Source: Blautia sp. | GTDB lineage: Bacteria; Bacillota; Clostridia; Lachnospirales; Lachnospiraceae | Assembly (NCBI GenBank): GCA_021772055.1 | Contig: JAETNR010000004.1 | Coordinates: 89,424-153,423, forward strand | Direction: 5' to 3' | DNA length: 64,000 nt | In this document: positions 9,608-19,787 of the stretch, one piece after another | How positions within the stretch are numbered: the stretch's first letter is position 1 | Layout: each line of letters begins with the position of its first letter | Notes under the pieces: model-generated | The model's database searches: none | What the model saw: the letters and a program-made list of their open reading frames with translations, nothing else | What the model was told of the DNA's origin: nothing | Translations under genes and position numbers: made by a program

Positions 9608-10999
9608 ATGGAACTTACAACAGTAAAAGAAATTTACAGAGAACGGGAGAAATTCCTGGACAAGGAAGTGACAGTCGGAGGCTGGGTACGCAGCATTCGG
9701 GATTCCAAGACCTTCGGATTTATTGTACTTCATGACGGCTCCTTTTTTGAAACGCTGCAGATCGTTTACCATGACTCAATGGAAAACTTTTCCGAGATCA
9801 GCAAGCTGAACGTAGGCTCTGCCATTCTTGTAAAAGGAACCCTCGTAGCAACCCCTCAGGCGAAACAGCCATTTGAAATCCAGGCATCTGAAATTTCTGT
9901 GGAGGGAGCCTCCGCACCGGATTATCCGCTGCAGAAAAAACGCCACAGCATGGAATATTTAAGAACCATTACTCATCTGCGCCCAAGGACCAATACGTTC
10001 CAGGCGGTATTCCGTGTACGTTCTCTCTGCGCATATGCCATTCATCAGTTTTTCCAGGAGAGAGGCTTTGTATATGTTCATACTCCGCTAATCACCGGAA
10101 GTGACTGCGAGGGTGCAGGAGAGATGTTTCAGGTAACTACTCTGGATCTGAAGAACCCGCCTCTGGATGAGCAGGGAAATGTGGATTACAGCCAGGATTT
10201 CTTCTGCAAAGAGACCAACCTTACCGTAAGCGGACAGTTGAATGCAGAGACATTTGCCCAGGCATTCCGCAATGTATATACCTTTGGACCGACCTTCCGT
10301 GCAGAGAACTCCAATACCACACGCCATGCGGCTGAATTCTGGATGATTGAGCCGGAATGTGCATTTGCAGATCTGAAGGATAATATGGACCTTGCAGAAT
10401 CCATGCTGAAGTATGTGATTCGCTATGTGCTTGAGAATGCACCGGAAGAAATGAATTTCTTTAACTCTTTTGTAGATAAGGGGCTCCTTGACAGATTGAA
10501 CCATGTGATGAATTCAGAATTCGGACATGTTACTTATACGGAAGCCATTGAACTTCTTGAGAAGAACAATGACAAATTTGATTACAAGGTTTTCTGGGGA
10601 TGTGATCTCCAGACAGAGCATGAGCGCTATCTGACAGAGGAAATCTTTAAGAAACCGGTATTTGTAACCGATTATCCCAAGGAAATTAAAGCCTTCTACA
10701 TGAAGATGAACGAGGATGACAAGACGGTTGCTGCTATGGACTGCCTTGTTCCGGGGATTGGGGAGATCATCGGCGGAAGCCAGAGAGAGGACGATTTCCA
10801 GAAACTGGAGAACCGTATGAAAGAGTTGGGCTTAAAAGCCGAAGACTATGCGTTCTATACGGATCTTCGGAAATACGGCTCCACCCGTCATTCCGGATTC
10901 GGCCTTGGATTTGAGCGCTGCGTGATGTATCTTACAGGCATGGGCAATATCCGCGACGTTGTTCCGTTCCCGAGAACTGTGAAGAACTGTGATTTATAA
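9608..10999 (+). CDS. asnS: asparagine--tRNA ligase
   Basis: 463 aa class II aa[62 protein letters not shown]-type motif 3 ([33 protein letters not shown]). Confidence 0.97.
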   Translation: MELTTVKEIYREREKFLDKEVTVGGWVRSIRDSKTFGFIVLHDGSFFETLQIVYHDSMENFSEISKLNVGSAILVKGTLVATPQAKQPFEIQASEISVEGASAPDYPLQKKRHSMEYLRTITHLRPRTNTFQAVFRVRSLCAYAIHQFFQERGFVYVHTPLITGSDCEGAGEMFQVTTLDLKNPPLDEQGNVDYSQDFFCKETNLTVSGQLNAETFAQAFRNVYTFGPTFRAENSNTTRHAAEFWMIEPECAFADLKDNMDLAESMLKYVIRYVLENAPEEMNFFNSFVDKGLLDRLNHVMNSEFGHVTYTEAIELLEKNNDKFDYKVFWGCDLQTEHERYLTEEIFKKPVFVTDYPKEIKAFYMKMNEDDKTVAAMDCLVPGIGEIIGGSQREDDFQKLENRMKELGLKAEDYAFYTDLRKYGSTRHSGFGLGFERCVMYLTGMGNIRDVVPFPRTVKNCDL

Positions 11000-11012
11000 G
11001 GAGTTATACTGA

Positions 11013-12080
11013 ATGATTAGATTTATTCATCTTGCAGATGTGCATTTGGGATTTGCGCCGGATCGGGGCTTTCCATGGAGCGGCGAGCGGGAGGAAGAAA
11101 TCTGGGAAACATTCCGCCGGGTGATTGCATCAATCAGCAAGAATCCGGTGGATTGTTTATTTATAGCCGGAGATCTGTTTCACCGCCAGCCCCTTTTGCG
11201 GGAATTGAAAGAAGTAAATTATCTGTTTTCCACCATACCGGATACCCGCATCTTTTTGATGGCAGGAAATCACGATTATATAAGACGGGATTCTTTTTAC
11301 AGGGGATTTCCGTGGGAACCGAATGTTGTGTTCTACCAGGAGGAAAAGCCTTTGACAGTAAAGGCTGCCGGACTGGATGTTTATGTCACTGGTTTAAGCT
11401 ACCAGCATCAGGAAATCAGAGAACCTTTGTATGACGCCTTAACGCCTGTGGAGGAGGACGGTTTCCACGTTCTTCTTGCCCATGGGGGAGATGAGAAGCA
11501 TATTCCCATGAACAGGAAGGCTCTGGCTGCGTCTGGCTTTGATTATATTGCACTGGGGCACATTCATAAGCCGGAGGCTGTGCTTCGGGATAAAATGATC
11601 TATCCGGGAGATCTGGAGCCCCTGGAGAGAAATGATATGGGAGAGCGGGGCTATGTGGAAGGTCGTTTTGAGAACGGCAGGGTAAAGACCAGATTTGTTC
11701 CCTTTGCCTGCCGTTCCTATCAGAAGCTGGTGCTCACTGTCCGGGAGGATTCCACCCAGTTTTCTCTGGAAGAAATGATGAAGATGGATATCATGAAGCG
11801 GGGAGGAAGGAACATTTATAAGGTCATCCTTCAGGGGACGCGGGCTCCGGAGACTCTGCTCTTTCCGGAAAAGCTGATGGCTCTGGGAAATGTGGTGGAG
11901 GTTTTGGATGAGACCCGTCCGTCCTATGACCTTGAGGCACTTCTTCGTCGTTACGGAGGAACTCTAGTGGGGGAATATATTGCACATTTTCTGGAAAAAG
12001 ACCGTACCCTTGTGGAGGAAAAGGCATTGTATTATGGAATTCAGGCTCTTTTGGAAAATGGCTTTCCCACAGGAAAATAG
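11013..12080 (+). CDS. metallophosphoesterase, DNA repair exonuclease (SbcD/YhaO-like)
   Basis: FIHLADVHLGF, LFIAGDLFHRQ, LMAGNHDY, LLAHGG, IALGHIHKPE. Confidence 0.9.
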   Translation: MIRFIHLADVHLGFAPDRGFPWSGEREEEIWETFRRVIASISKNPVDCLFIAGDLFHRQPLLRELKEVNYLFSTIPDTRIFLMAGNHDYIRRDSFYRGFPWEPNVVFYQEEKPLTVKAAGLDVYVTGLSYQHQEIREPLYDALTPVEEDGFHVLLAHGGDEKHIPMNRKALAASGFDYIALGHIHKPEAVLRDKMIYPGDLEPLERNDMGERGYVEGRFENGRVKTRFVPFACRSYQKLVLTVREDSTQFSLEEMMKMDIMKRGGRNIYKVILQGTRAPETLLFPEKLMALGNVVEVLDETRPSYDLEALLRRYGGTLVGEYIAHFLEKDRTLVEEKALYYGIQALLENGFPTGK

Positions 12081-12091
12081 GGGAAGAAAAT

Positions 12092-13639
12092 ATGATTATC
12101 AGACGATTGACGATAAAAAATTTTGGAAAAATTCATGAAAAGACCATGAAATTATCTCCGGGAATCAATGTGCTTTACGGGGAAAATGAGAGCGGCAAAA
12201 CCACAGTGCATACCTTTTTGAAAAGTATGTTTTACGGCATTTCCAGGCTGCGGGGAAGGGCTGCAAAAACCGATGCCTACAGTACCTATGAACCCTGGGA
12301 AAATCCTTCTGTTTACGGCGGCACGGTGTGGTTCGAAAGCGGAGGGAAAAAATACCGCCTTAGCAGAAATTTTTCGAAAACCCATCAGGCCAGCGAGTTT
12401 TTCTGTGAAGATGACGGAGAGCTTCTGGATATAGAACGGGGGGATCTGGAGGCTGTTCTTGGCGGGATCAGTGAGATCGTGTATGAGAATACCGTTTCCG
12501 TGGCCCAGCTGAAAAGTGTGACCGGGCAGGATCTGGTAAGGGAACTGCAGAATTATATGGCAAGCTATCAGGGAACAGGAGACAGCTCCGTGGATCTGGG
12601 ACGTGCCATGCAGATACTGAAAATGACCAGAAAAGGCTTCCAGGTGCAGGCGCAGAAACGGAAAAAAGAGACGGAAAAAGAAAAAGAGAAAATAACGGTA
12701 AATATGGAATATGTCCGAAAAGACATGGATAAGCTGAGGGAACAGCAGGAGGAGGTGTTTGCCCAGGAGGAATCCCTTCAGATGACCAGGGAAGATGATG
12801 GGGAAGCGCTTCTGAATGAGAGAATCGAGAACGCTGAGAGGAAGCTTCGAACCTATGGAGGGTTGATGGCCATAACCTTTGCCGGGGCAGTGCTTGGGAC
12901 GACAGGTCTATGGCTTCTGTTCCCGGGGGTAATGTATCCGGGGGTTCTTTTGGGTGCAGCAGGTCTCTTTCTGCTCGCCTGGGAGTTCCTGCGGTACAGA
13001 AGGCTGCATGATGAGCTTGAGCGGCGTCAACGCACCAAAAACCGGTGGATGCAGAAACAGGAAAAGCTTCGCTGGAACCGTGACAGCATACAGGAGGCTT
13101 TTAAGGAAAAGGAGATTGCTCTTGGAAATCTGGAAGCAGACTACCGGGAGGTGGAGGAACGGGCATATCTGCCCCTTTCTGAGGAAATGGAAATCGAGGC
13201 TTTGAACCTGGCCATGGAGACTATCGAGACGATTTCCGGAAACATCCATAATCAGGTGGGAGAAAAGCTGCGGCTGCGCACCTCAAAGATCTTAAGTGAG
13301 ATCACGGGAGGAAGATATCAGGAAGTGCTGATGGACGCCGGTTTTCATATGATGGTGAATACGCAGGAGAGAACCATTCCTCTTGCCAGCCTAAGCAGAG
13401 GAACTATGGAACAGATTTATTTTGCCTTGCGTATGGCTGCCGGAGAGCTTCTGTGCGGCAAGGTGCGCTTTCCTGTCATACTGGACGATGTATTCGGCAT
13501 GTATGATGAGGAACGGCTGGCTGCAGTTTTACGTTGGCTTTATAAGGAACACCGCCAGGTGATTATCAGCACCTGCCACAGGAGGGAAATGGAAATTCTG
13601 GAAAAAGAGGGAATTCCCTATAAAAAACTTCCCCTTTAA
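12092..13639 (+). CDS. AAA ATPase, YhaN/SbcC-like
   Basis: FGKIHEKTMKLSPGINVLYGENESGKTTVHTF Walker A; coiled coil; TM pair; SRGTMEQIYFALRMA and VILDDVF Walker B. Confidence 0.88.
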   Translation: MIIRRLTIKNFGKIHEKTMKLSPGINVLYGENESGKTTVHTFLKSMFYGISRLRGRAAKTDAYSTYEPWENPSVYGGTVWFESGGKKYRLSRNFSKTHQASEFFCEDDGELLDIERGDLEAVLGGISEIVYENTVSVAQLKSVTGQDLVRELQNYMASYQGTGDSSVDLGRAMQILKMTRKGFQVQAQKRKKETEKEKEKITVNMEYVRKDMDKLREQQEEVFAQEESLQMTREDDGEALLNERIENAERKLRTYGGLMAITFAGAVLGTTGLWLLFPGVMYPGVLLGAAGLFLLAWEFLRYRRLHDELERRQRTKNRWMQKQEKLRWNRDSIQEAFKEKEIALGNLEADYREVEERAYLPLSEEMEIEALNLAMETIETISGNIHNQVGEKLRLRTSKILSEITGGRYQEVLMDAGFHMMVNTQERTIPLASLSRGTMEQIYFALRMAAGELLCGKVRFPVILDDVFGMYDEERLAAVLRWLYKEHRQVIISTCHRREMEILEKEGIPYKKLPL

Positions 13640-13689
13640 AATCACATGTCTGCTGATGCAGACAATACCATGAATGAAAGGATCGTTGC

Positions 13690-14193
13690 ATGAAAGAAAA
13701 GCTTAGAGTTGGATTAATGGTTCTTCTGGTGCTCACCCTTCTGGCTATGGCGGGAGGATTCTGGACCTTTGTAGGAGTACAGGCAGAAAAAGAAAAGGCT
13801 GCCGAGCTGGTCGAAAATGCAGGGCAGGCAGAAGAGGAGGGCGGAATCGAGGCCATGTTTATTCCTGTAGGCACCCAGGGCGATTCCTGGATGTTTGCTG
13901 ATGAGAACGGGCTGTTTGAAGCAGAGATACCGGAGGGAGAGCTTTATAATGAAGCAGGTGATAAGATTACTGCAGAGGAGCTTTATACAGGGGATGTATT
14001 GAAGATTTACGGAAATATCATTTCCACCAGGAGCCTTCCCCCACAGTATTCCGGCATCGAAAAAATGATCCGCATCCGCAGGGGAACCGTAGAAGATGCG
14101 GCCCCCTATTCCACAGAAATACAAAAATATACGGGGAAACCCATCTGCGCAAAGGAGAGGGAAGATCGTTCTCTTTTGGAGGAAAAGAAATAG
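13690..14193 (+). CDS. membrane-anchored hypothetical protein
   Basis: 167 aa with N-terminal TM (GLMVLLVLTLLAMAGGFWTFVGV). Confidence 0.65.
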   Translation: MKEKLRVGLMVLLVLTLLAMAGGFWTFVGVQAEKEKAAELVENAGQAEEEGGIEAMFIPVGTQGDSWMFADENGLFEAEIPEGELYNEAGDKITAEELYTGDVLKIYGNIISTRSLPPQYSGIEKMIRIRRGTVEDAAPYSTEIQKYTGKPICAKEREDRSLLEEKK

Positions 14194-14197
14194 AAAT

Positions 14198-14229
14198 AAA
14201 AAAAGCAGGTCCTTTGGGCCTGCTTTTTT
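14198..14229. terminator. bidirectional terminator between convergent genes
   Basis: aaaaaagcaggtcctttgggcctgctttttt. Confidence 0.85.
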
Positions 14230-14235
14230 GGACTC

Positions 14236-15420
14236 TTATTTTTCGTATCGTGCCATATAGTTGCTGACACAGCGTTTGATCCTGTCTACCGGGTTGAGCA
14301 GATGGCTTACAGATAAGTCATGGTTCAGTGTGTCAATGATCAATGCGATATATTTGCTCATGTCACAGCTGATGTAATACTTTTTCTCAAGGAGCTCCGG
14401 ACTCTGGTAGACCAGATTGGTGGTAAGGAGCTTGTCAAAGACACCCTGCTCGTAGGCTTCGTCAAATTTGTCCATTCCGTCAGTGAAGATGCCGAAGGTA
14501 GCACAAATATAGATCCTGCCCGCACCTCTTTCTTTTAGAAGAGAAGCGATCTGGAGAATCGTACCGCCGGAGGAAATCATGTCATCGATCAGGATCATAT
14601 CCTTGCCCTGGAGCTTCGGTCCGAGGAATTCATAGGCTGCAATCGGATGGCGGCCATTGACACGGCGGGAATAGTCAAGACGCTTATAATACATCCCCAT
14701 ATCAACACCGAGGATATTGGCAAGATAAATAGCACGTCCCATACTTCCTTCATCAGGGCTGATGATCATAAAATGTTCATTGTCAATATGAAGTCCTTCT
14801 TCATGGTTTAAAAGAGCCTTCATAAACTGATAAGCAGGCTGTACAGTCTCAAAGCCGTGGAGAGGAGTTGCATTCTGGACACGGGAATCATGGGCATCAA
14901 AGGTAATGATGTTCTCAACCCCCATACTGGTCAGCTCCTGCAGGGCGGTAGCACAGTCTAAGGACTCTCTTCCGATACGTTTGCTTTGACGGCTTTCATA
15001 AAGATATGGCATGATTACATTGATCCTGCGCGCCTTACCGCCGATAGCGCCGATGACACGTTTTAAATCCTGAAAATGGTCATCCGGAGACATAAGGTTG
15101 GTATAAGGCCCCATCCGGTAAGTAAGACTGTAATTGCATACATCCACCATCACGTAAATATCATCGCCGCGGACGGATTCTGCAACAACGCATTTGCCTT
15201 CCCCGGAACCAAAACGGGGAGTCTCTACATGGATCTTGTAATTGTCACGCTGATATCCCTCGAAAGCGAAGGGATCAATGTAACTGTGGACTCTTTCCTT
15301 ACGCCACTGAACCAGCCAGTCATTCACTTTCTGGCCTAGTTCACTGCAGCTCTCAAGGGGAATCAGTCCAAGCCTTCCTACAGGGAGTGTAGCCAAATCT
15401 TTGGTATTTAACTGTGGCAT
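14236..15420 (-). CDS. prs: ribose-phosphate pyrophosphokinase
   Basis: 394 aa; RRINVIMPYLYESRQSKR, ITFDAHDSRVQN, MILIDDMISSGGTI PRPP-binding motif. Confidence 0.92.
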   Translation of the reverse strand: MPQLNTKDLATLPVGRLGLIPLESCSELGQKVNDWLVQWRKERVHSYIDPFAFEGYQRDNYKIHVETPRFGSGEGKCVVAESVRGDDIYVMVDVCNYSLTYRMGPYTNLMSPDDHFQDLKRVIGAIGGKARRINVIMPYLYESRQSKRIGRESLDCATALQELTSMGVENIITFDAHDSRVQNATPLHGFETVQPAYQFMKALLNHEEGLHIDNEHFMIISPDEGSMGRAIYLANILGVDMGMYYKRLDYSRRVNGRHPIAAYEFLGPKLQGKDMILIDDMISSGGTILQIASLLKERGAGRIYICATFGIFTDGMDKFDEAYEQGVFDKLLTTNLVYQSPELLEKKYYISCDMSKYIALIIDTLNHDLSVSHLLNPVDRIKRCVSNYMARYEK

Positions 15421-15423
15421 TCT

Positions 15424-16413
15424 CTATTTTCCTCCTAAAAAAATTTTCTCAATGCGGATGTCCTTTCCAATCAGCTTTACCATGCGGTAATTGCTGGCAA
15501 TGCGGGAAAAGGTTCTTTCGGAATAAGTATCAGAGAAATCCTCCAGTTTCATATTGGTTGAAATAATGGTGGATTTCTGACGCATGATCCGCTCATTGAT
15601 GCACAAAAACAACTGGGACGATACAAAGCTGTTGGTAAGCTCTGTGCCAAGGTCATCAATGATCAAAAGGTCGCAGTCAAAAATAAAATTTTCTTCGTTG
15701 GTATGATCTGCTTTTTTGGAAAAGGCTGATCTGGCAAGCAGATCAAACAGATCGAAAGCAGAAAAATACAGGACACAGTGCGCACTCTTAAGAAGCTCAC
15801 CGGCAATACAGTGGGAGAGGAAAGTCTTTCCGACACCGGTATTTCCATAAATAAACAGATTCTGGAAACGGCTGTCAAATTCCTTCACAAAGCACGTCGC
15901 TGCCTGATAGGCGTGAAGCGCCGTCTCTCTGGCAGTAAGTCCTGTAGCATCATTCTTTATTGTATCAGAATAACAGTCAAAAGAAAAGTGGTCAAAGTTT
16001 TCTTTTTCAAGAATTTCTTTGAGATTTGACTGGGCATAAAGGAGCTCAATCTCTGCTTTCTTAAAACAGGAGCATTTCCGGCTCCCGATATAACCGGTGT
16101 CCTGGCAATGGGGACAAACATACCGGGGTTCCAGGTAATCTGCCGGATAACCGCCTTCGTCAAGCAGTTCTGTACGCTCATGGGAGAGAACGGAAATCGC
16201 GGCTTTTAGATCCTCTACTCCGGGAGTGCCGCCTCCAAGGAGCGCACGGGCTTTGGCTGCGCTCAGGGACGCAACCTCCTCATCAATTTCCTTAAGCCGC
16301 GGAATTTCTCTGTAGACCGCCCTGCGGCGCTGCTCCAGGTCGTAGCGGCTCTGCGCCTGCCTGCGGCTGTATTCCCTCATAATGGTATCGTACTGATAAT
16401 TTTGTAAAGACAC
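15424..16413 (-). CDS. DnaC/DnaI-like helicase loader ATPase
   Basis: 329 aa; LFIYGNTGVGKTFLSHCIAGELL Walker A, LLIIDDLGTE Walker B, Cys4 YVCPHCQDTGYIGSRKCSC. Confidence 0.92.
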   Translation of the reverse strand: MSLQNYQYDTIMREYSRRQAQSRYDLEQRRRAVYREIPRLKEIDEEVASLSAAKARALLGGGTPGVEDLKAAISVLSHERTELLDEGGYPADYLEPRYVCPHCQDTGYIGSRKCSCFKKAEIELLYAQSNLKEILEKENFDHFSFDCYSDTIKNDATGLTARETALHAYQAATCFVKEFDSRFQNLFIYGNTGVGKTFLSHCIAGELLKSAHCVLYFSAFDLFDLLARSAFSKKADHTNEENFIFDCDLLIIDDLGTELTNSFVSSQLFLCINERIMRQKSTIISTNMKLEDFSDTYSERTFSRIASNYRMVKLIGKDIRIEKIFLGGK

Positions 16414-16456
16414 GTTTTTCTCCTTCTTTAGAACAGGAATCTCTGTTCCTCATGTT

Positions 16457-17554
16457 TTACTGGTTCAGCAAACGCTTCTCATATTCGTCAAAATTATATT
16501 CTCTCTGCTGGAAATTATTAAAACGGTTCGGCGCACTGCTCTGGGGTGTCCTGGGCTGCGCGGCCTTTAAAAGCTTGCGCTGCTTATGTTCTGCATCCAG
16601 CACACGAATGTCATCTAAAGTTTTGACTTTCTTTTTCATCCAACCTGTCAGGATCTTGTCTGCGTACTGGAAGCTGGGCTGGCCGGTCTGGAGCACGGTC
16701 CTGCTGCAGGCCTCCTGGATCAGATCCATGGTAAAACCGAAATCCTTAAGCCATTTGTCCATCAGGACGATCTCGCTGTCAATGGGGTTGCGGCTGCTGA
16801 TCCCAAGGGCCTTCAGGATGGTAAAATATTCTTTGCTGTAGCGGGAGTTGGCCTCCTTGGCCATCTGAACCGTAGTGATGCCGGCTTCTGCCCAGGCAAG
16901 CGCCACAGTCTCAATATAACGGATGCTCTTATGGTTCCGGCTGACGCAGTATTCGATCAGATATTCGATCAGATCGGCAGAAAGGCTGAGACCGTCATAA
17001 AAGAAGAGAATCTTCTGCATTTCTGTGGAGGTCAGGGTTTTCCCGAGGTATTGTTCCGCAATGTAGAGAAGCTGGACAATATCTTCATTCTGCTTCAATT
17101 CCTGGATCCGGTCGGGGGTGAGGGCGGAAGGCTCGGGCTTCGGCTGGGAAGCATCTGCCGGATATTGCGGGGCCTCCCGGATCTCTATACTTTCAGAGGA
17201 AACAGGTTCTGTTTCTTTTGTATATGAGAAAGAAGATGCGGGAGTGCCGTTTATGGCCAGAATCGTAATTCCGCACAGCGTTTTCTCAGCGTCGTAATCC
17301 AGGGAAATCAGCTCCTGCTTTACCCAGTATTTCAGCGCACGAATCACGTCCCGCTCTGTACAGAGCAGGTTGTCAGCCATTTTCTCCAGGCTGAAGGAAA
17401 TGGGGGCATTGGAGAGCATTCGCACAAGGTAGATATAAACCTTCACAAATTCCCCGTTTGCTTCCGGCATGAAACGGTCGATAAAGTAATTGGACAATAC
17501 CGTAACTTCTGCTTTGGAAGAATTATGTAATGTAATCATATTCATGAATATCAC
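16457..17554 (-). CDS. DnaD-domain replication initiation protein
   Basis: 365 aa; two DnaD-type domains (LLYIAEQYLGKTLTSTEMQKILFFYDGLSLSADLIEYLIEYCV), KILTGWMKK. Confidence 0.88.
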   Translation of the reverse strand: MIFMNMITLHNSSKAEVTVLSNYFIDRFMPEANGEFVKVYIYLVRMLSNAPISFSLEKMADNLLCTERDVIRALKYWVKQELISLDYDAEKTLCGITILAINGTPASSFSYTKETEPVSSESIEIREAPQYPADASQPKPEPSALTPDRIQELKQNEDIVQLLYIAEQYLGKTLTSTEMQKILFFYDGLSLSADLIEYLIEYCVSRNHKSIRYIETVALAWAEAGITTVQMAKEANSRYSKEYFTILKALGISSRNPIDSEIVLMDKWLKDFGFTMDLIQEACSRTVLQTGQPSFQYADKILTGWMKKKVKTLDDIRVLDAEHKQRKLLKAAQPRTPQSSAPNRFNNFQQREYNFDEYEKRLLNQ

Positions 17555-17651
17555 TCGCTTTCAAAATCCATTTGCTAAGTGCTCACATTATAGCACAACC
17601 ATTTTCAAAAGAGAACCACTTTTTTCCTGCACAATTCATCCACATTCTGAA

Positions 17652-17678
17652 TGTGGATAATGTGGATAATGTGGAAAG
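17652..17678 (-). promoter_or_regulatory. tandem DnaA boxes (TGTGGATAA x2 plus TGTGGAAAG)
   Basis: Exact head-to-tail 9-mers; reverse complement is the DnaA consensus TTATCCACA. Confidence 0.75.
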
Positions 17679-17828
17679 AGAATTTCCTCCAATGATTATT
17701 GCAAACCTTTCAAAACCTGCAGAAATCAAGAATTTTGGAAGAAAATGAAGAATTTTGACGAAATAGAATGGAGAATTATGTCAATCATATATTGTGGAAA
17801 AGAATCCACAAAGAGTGGGAGGAGGAAA

Positions 17829-17858
17829 TGTGTATAAACCTGTGGATAATGTGGATAA
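17829..17858 (-). promoter_or_regulatory. second DnaA box cluster (TGTGTATAA, then TGTGGATAA x2)
   Basis: Two exact contiguous TGTGGATAA 9-mers at 17841 and 17850 plus a near match at 17829. Confidence 0.75.
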
Positions 17859-17908
17859 CTATGGTGAAACCCGATAAATACGGACTTTTTGAATGTGTAT
17901 AAAAAAAT

Positions 17909-17952
17909 TTAAAAAAAAGCCACTGCCTGTGTAAAAAACACAGGTAATGGCT
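17909..17952 (-). terminator. terminator after murC
   Basis: Minus strand: agccattacctgtgt tttttacacaggcagtggct followed by T-rich tract. Confidence 0.85.
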
Positions 17953-18002
17953 GAAAAAGGCGGATGGTAGCAATGGTTCGGCCGAGACGGAACCATTAGG
18001 AT

Positions 18003-19382
18003 CTACTGCCCAAGGAGATGCTCTCCTATCTTAACCACGTCACCGGCACCCATGGTGATGAGCAGATCTCCCCTGGTACAATGTTCCAGAAGGTAGTTTT
18101 CAATCTCATCAAATGTGGAAAAGTATTCGCAGGGAGTTCCCAGAGCCCGGATCTGTTTCATCAGATCTTCTGAGGAGATTCCCAGAGTATCCGTTTCACG
18201 TGCAGCATAAATATCTGCCAGTACCACATGATCCGCAAGGGTAAGGGCCTTTGCAAACTCCGGAAGGAGCGCTTTTGTGCGGGAATATGTATGGGGCTGG
18301 AAAACGCACCAGGTTGTCTTGTGGGGATAATTCTTCGCTGCATGAAGGGTTGCCTCAATTTCGGTAGGATGATGGGCATAATCATCAATGATGGTGACGC
18401 CGGCCACCTCGCCCTTATGCTGGAAACGGCGGTCTGTACCTGTAAAGCCGTTGAGGCCTTCCGTAATATCCTGCTCTCTGATATTCAGGAGCTGCGCCAC
18501 TGCAATGGAGGCAAGGGCATTGGAAACATTGTGGATTCCGGGAACCTTCAGGCTGAAATGTCCGACCGGCATACCTTTGAAAAGTGCAGTAAAGGATGCG
18601 TGCCCGAATGCATCATAGGTAATGTTGCTGGCAGTATAGTCTGCTTCTCCTTCCAGACTGTAGGTGATAACCCGGCAGGGCAGATCTTTGATGATCTTTT
18701 CATAAGCAGGCGTATCCTTGTTGATGACCAGAGTTCCGTCTTCAGGAAGAAGCTCTGCAAATTTGCGGAAGGAATGGCGGATATCCTCAATATCTTTAAA
18801 GAAATCCAGATGGTCAGCGTCAATGTTCAGGATCACACTGATCTTCGGGAAAAAGCTTAAAAAGCTGTTGGTATACTCACATGCTTCCGTTAGGAAGGTT
18901 TCGGATCGGCCGACACGGATATTGCCCCCAATGGCAGGAAGAATTCCGCCTACACTGATGGTAGGGTCACAGTTTCCTGCCAGAAGAATGTGGGAGATCA
19001 TGGATGTTGTCGTGGTTTTTCCGTGAGTACCGGAAACGGCAATGGGGGTATGGTAGTTGCGCATAATCTGGCCCAGAAGCTGGGCGCGGGTAAGCATGGG
19101 AAGCCCTTTTGAGGCTGCACAGGCAAACTCCGGATTGTCCGGATGAATGGCTGCGGTATATACTACCACCTGAACAGATTCTTCTATATTAGATGCACGC
19201 TGCCCATAAAAAATCCTGGCGCCGCGTTCTTCAAGAGCTTTGGTCAGGGGGCTTTCTTTGGCATCGGAACCGGAAACGGTAAAATTCTCTTCCAGAAGGA
19301 TTTCCGCAAGACCGCTCATGCTGATGCCGCCGATGCCAATAAAATGGATGTGCAGCGGTTTATGAAAGTCTATCTGATACAT
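18003..19382 (-). CDS. murC: UDP-N-acetylmuramate--L-alanine ligase
   Basis: 459 aa; HFIGIGGISMSGLAEIL, AVSGTHGKTTTTSM, NIDADHLDFF, DDYAHHPTEI, FQPHTYSRT. Confidence 0.97.
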   Translation of the reverse strand: MYQIDFHKPLHIHFIGIGGISMSGLAEILLEENFTVSGSDAKESPLTKALEERGARIFYGQRASNIEESVQVVVYTAAIHPDNPEFACAASKGLPMLTRAQLLGQIMRNYHTPIAVSGTHGKTTTTSMISHILLAGNCDPTISVGGILPAIGGNIRVGRSETFLTEACEYTNSFLSFFPKISVILNIDADHLDFFKDIEDIRHSFRKFAELLPEDGTLVINKDTPAYEKIIKDLPCRVITYSLEGEADYTASNITYDAFGHASFTALFKGMPVGHFSLKVPGIHNVSNALASIAVAQLLNIREQDITEGLNGFTGTDRRFQHKGEVAGVTIIDDYAHHPTEIEATLHAAKNYPHKTTWCVFQPHTYSRTKALLPEFAKALTLADHVVLADIYAARETDTLGISSEDLMKQIRALGTPCEYFSTFDEIENYLLEHCTRGDLLITMGAGDVVKIGEHLLGQ

Positions 19383-19476
19383 AATCTTAATCTCCTTGAT
19401 TTTTTGTCCTTTTATTATACGCCCAATGAGCGGAAATGAAAAGTGTTTCTTTCAGAGGGGGGCTTTGCGGGGGGAC

Positions 19477-19642
19477 GGGCGGTCTGCATTTCACTGGGCA
19501 GGGAAGGGGCTGCGGGGCGGGGAAGGACACCTGTCTTAAGAGTGCTGCGGTTTCTAAGGCTCCTGCAAATGCAGCGCTCTTAAGACAGGTGTCCTTCCCC
19601 GCCCCGCAGCCCCTTCCCTGCCCAGTGAAATGCAGACCGCCC
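19477..19642. repeat. long intergenic palindrome, family copy B (166 bp)
   Basis: gggcggtctgcatttcactgggcagggaaggggctgcggggcggggaaggacacctgtcttaagag / ctcttaagacaggtgtccttccccgccccgcagccccttccctgcccagtgaaatgcagaccgccc: essentially perfect inverted repeat. Confidence 0.95.
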
Positions 19643-19787
19643 TGATATTTCAAAGTTCTACTATACTTTTCGTGAGATTCAAAGTATAATATAGGGCAGT
19701 GTCAGTATATAGAGGGTAATACGTCCATTTGCGCTGATACTCCTTTGGACGAAAAATATGTAAGATAAGAAGAGAAAGGATATTATT

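Noticed and set aside
17600-17900. oriC
   Set aside because: DnaA boxes and AT-rich DNA are present, but no dnaA/dnaN/rpmH neighbourhood is visible; only a regulatory or titration role is proposed.
19387-19653. ORFs 19387..19653 (-) and 19436..19645 (+) encode nearly the same peptide (GLHFTGQGRGCGAGKDTCLKSAA...)
   Set aside because: Artefact of the 166-bp palindrome reading alike on both strands; not a gene pair.
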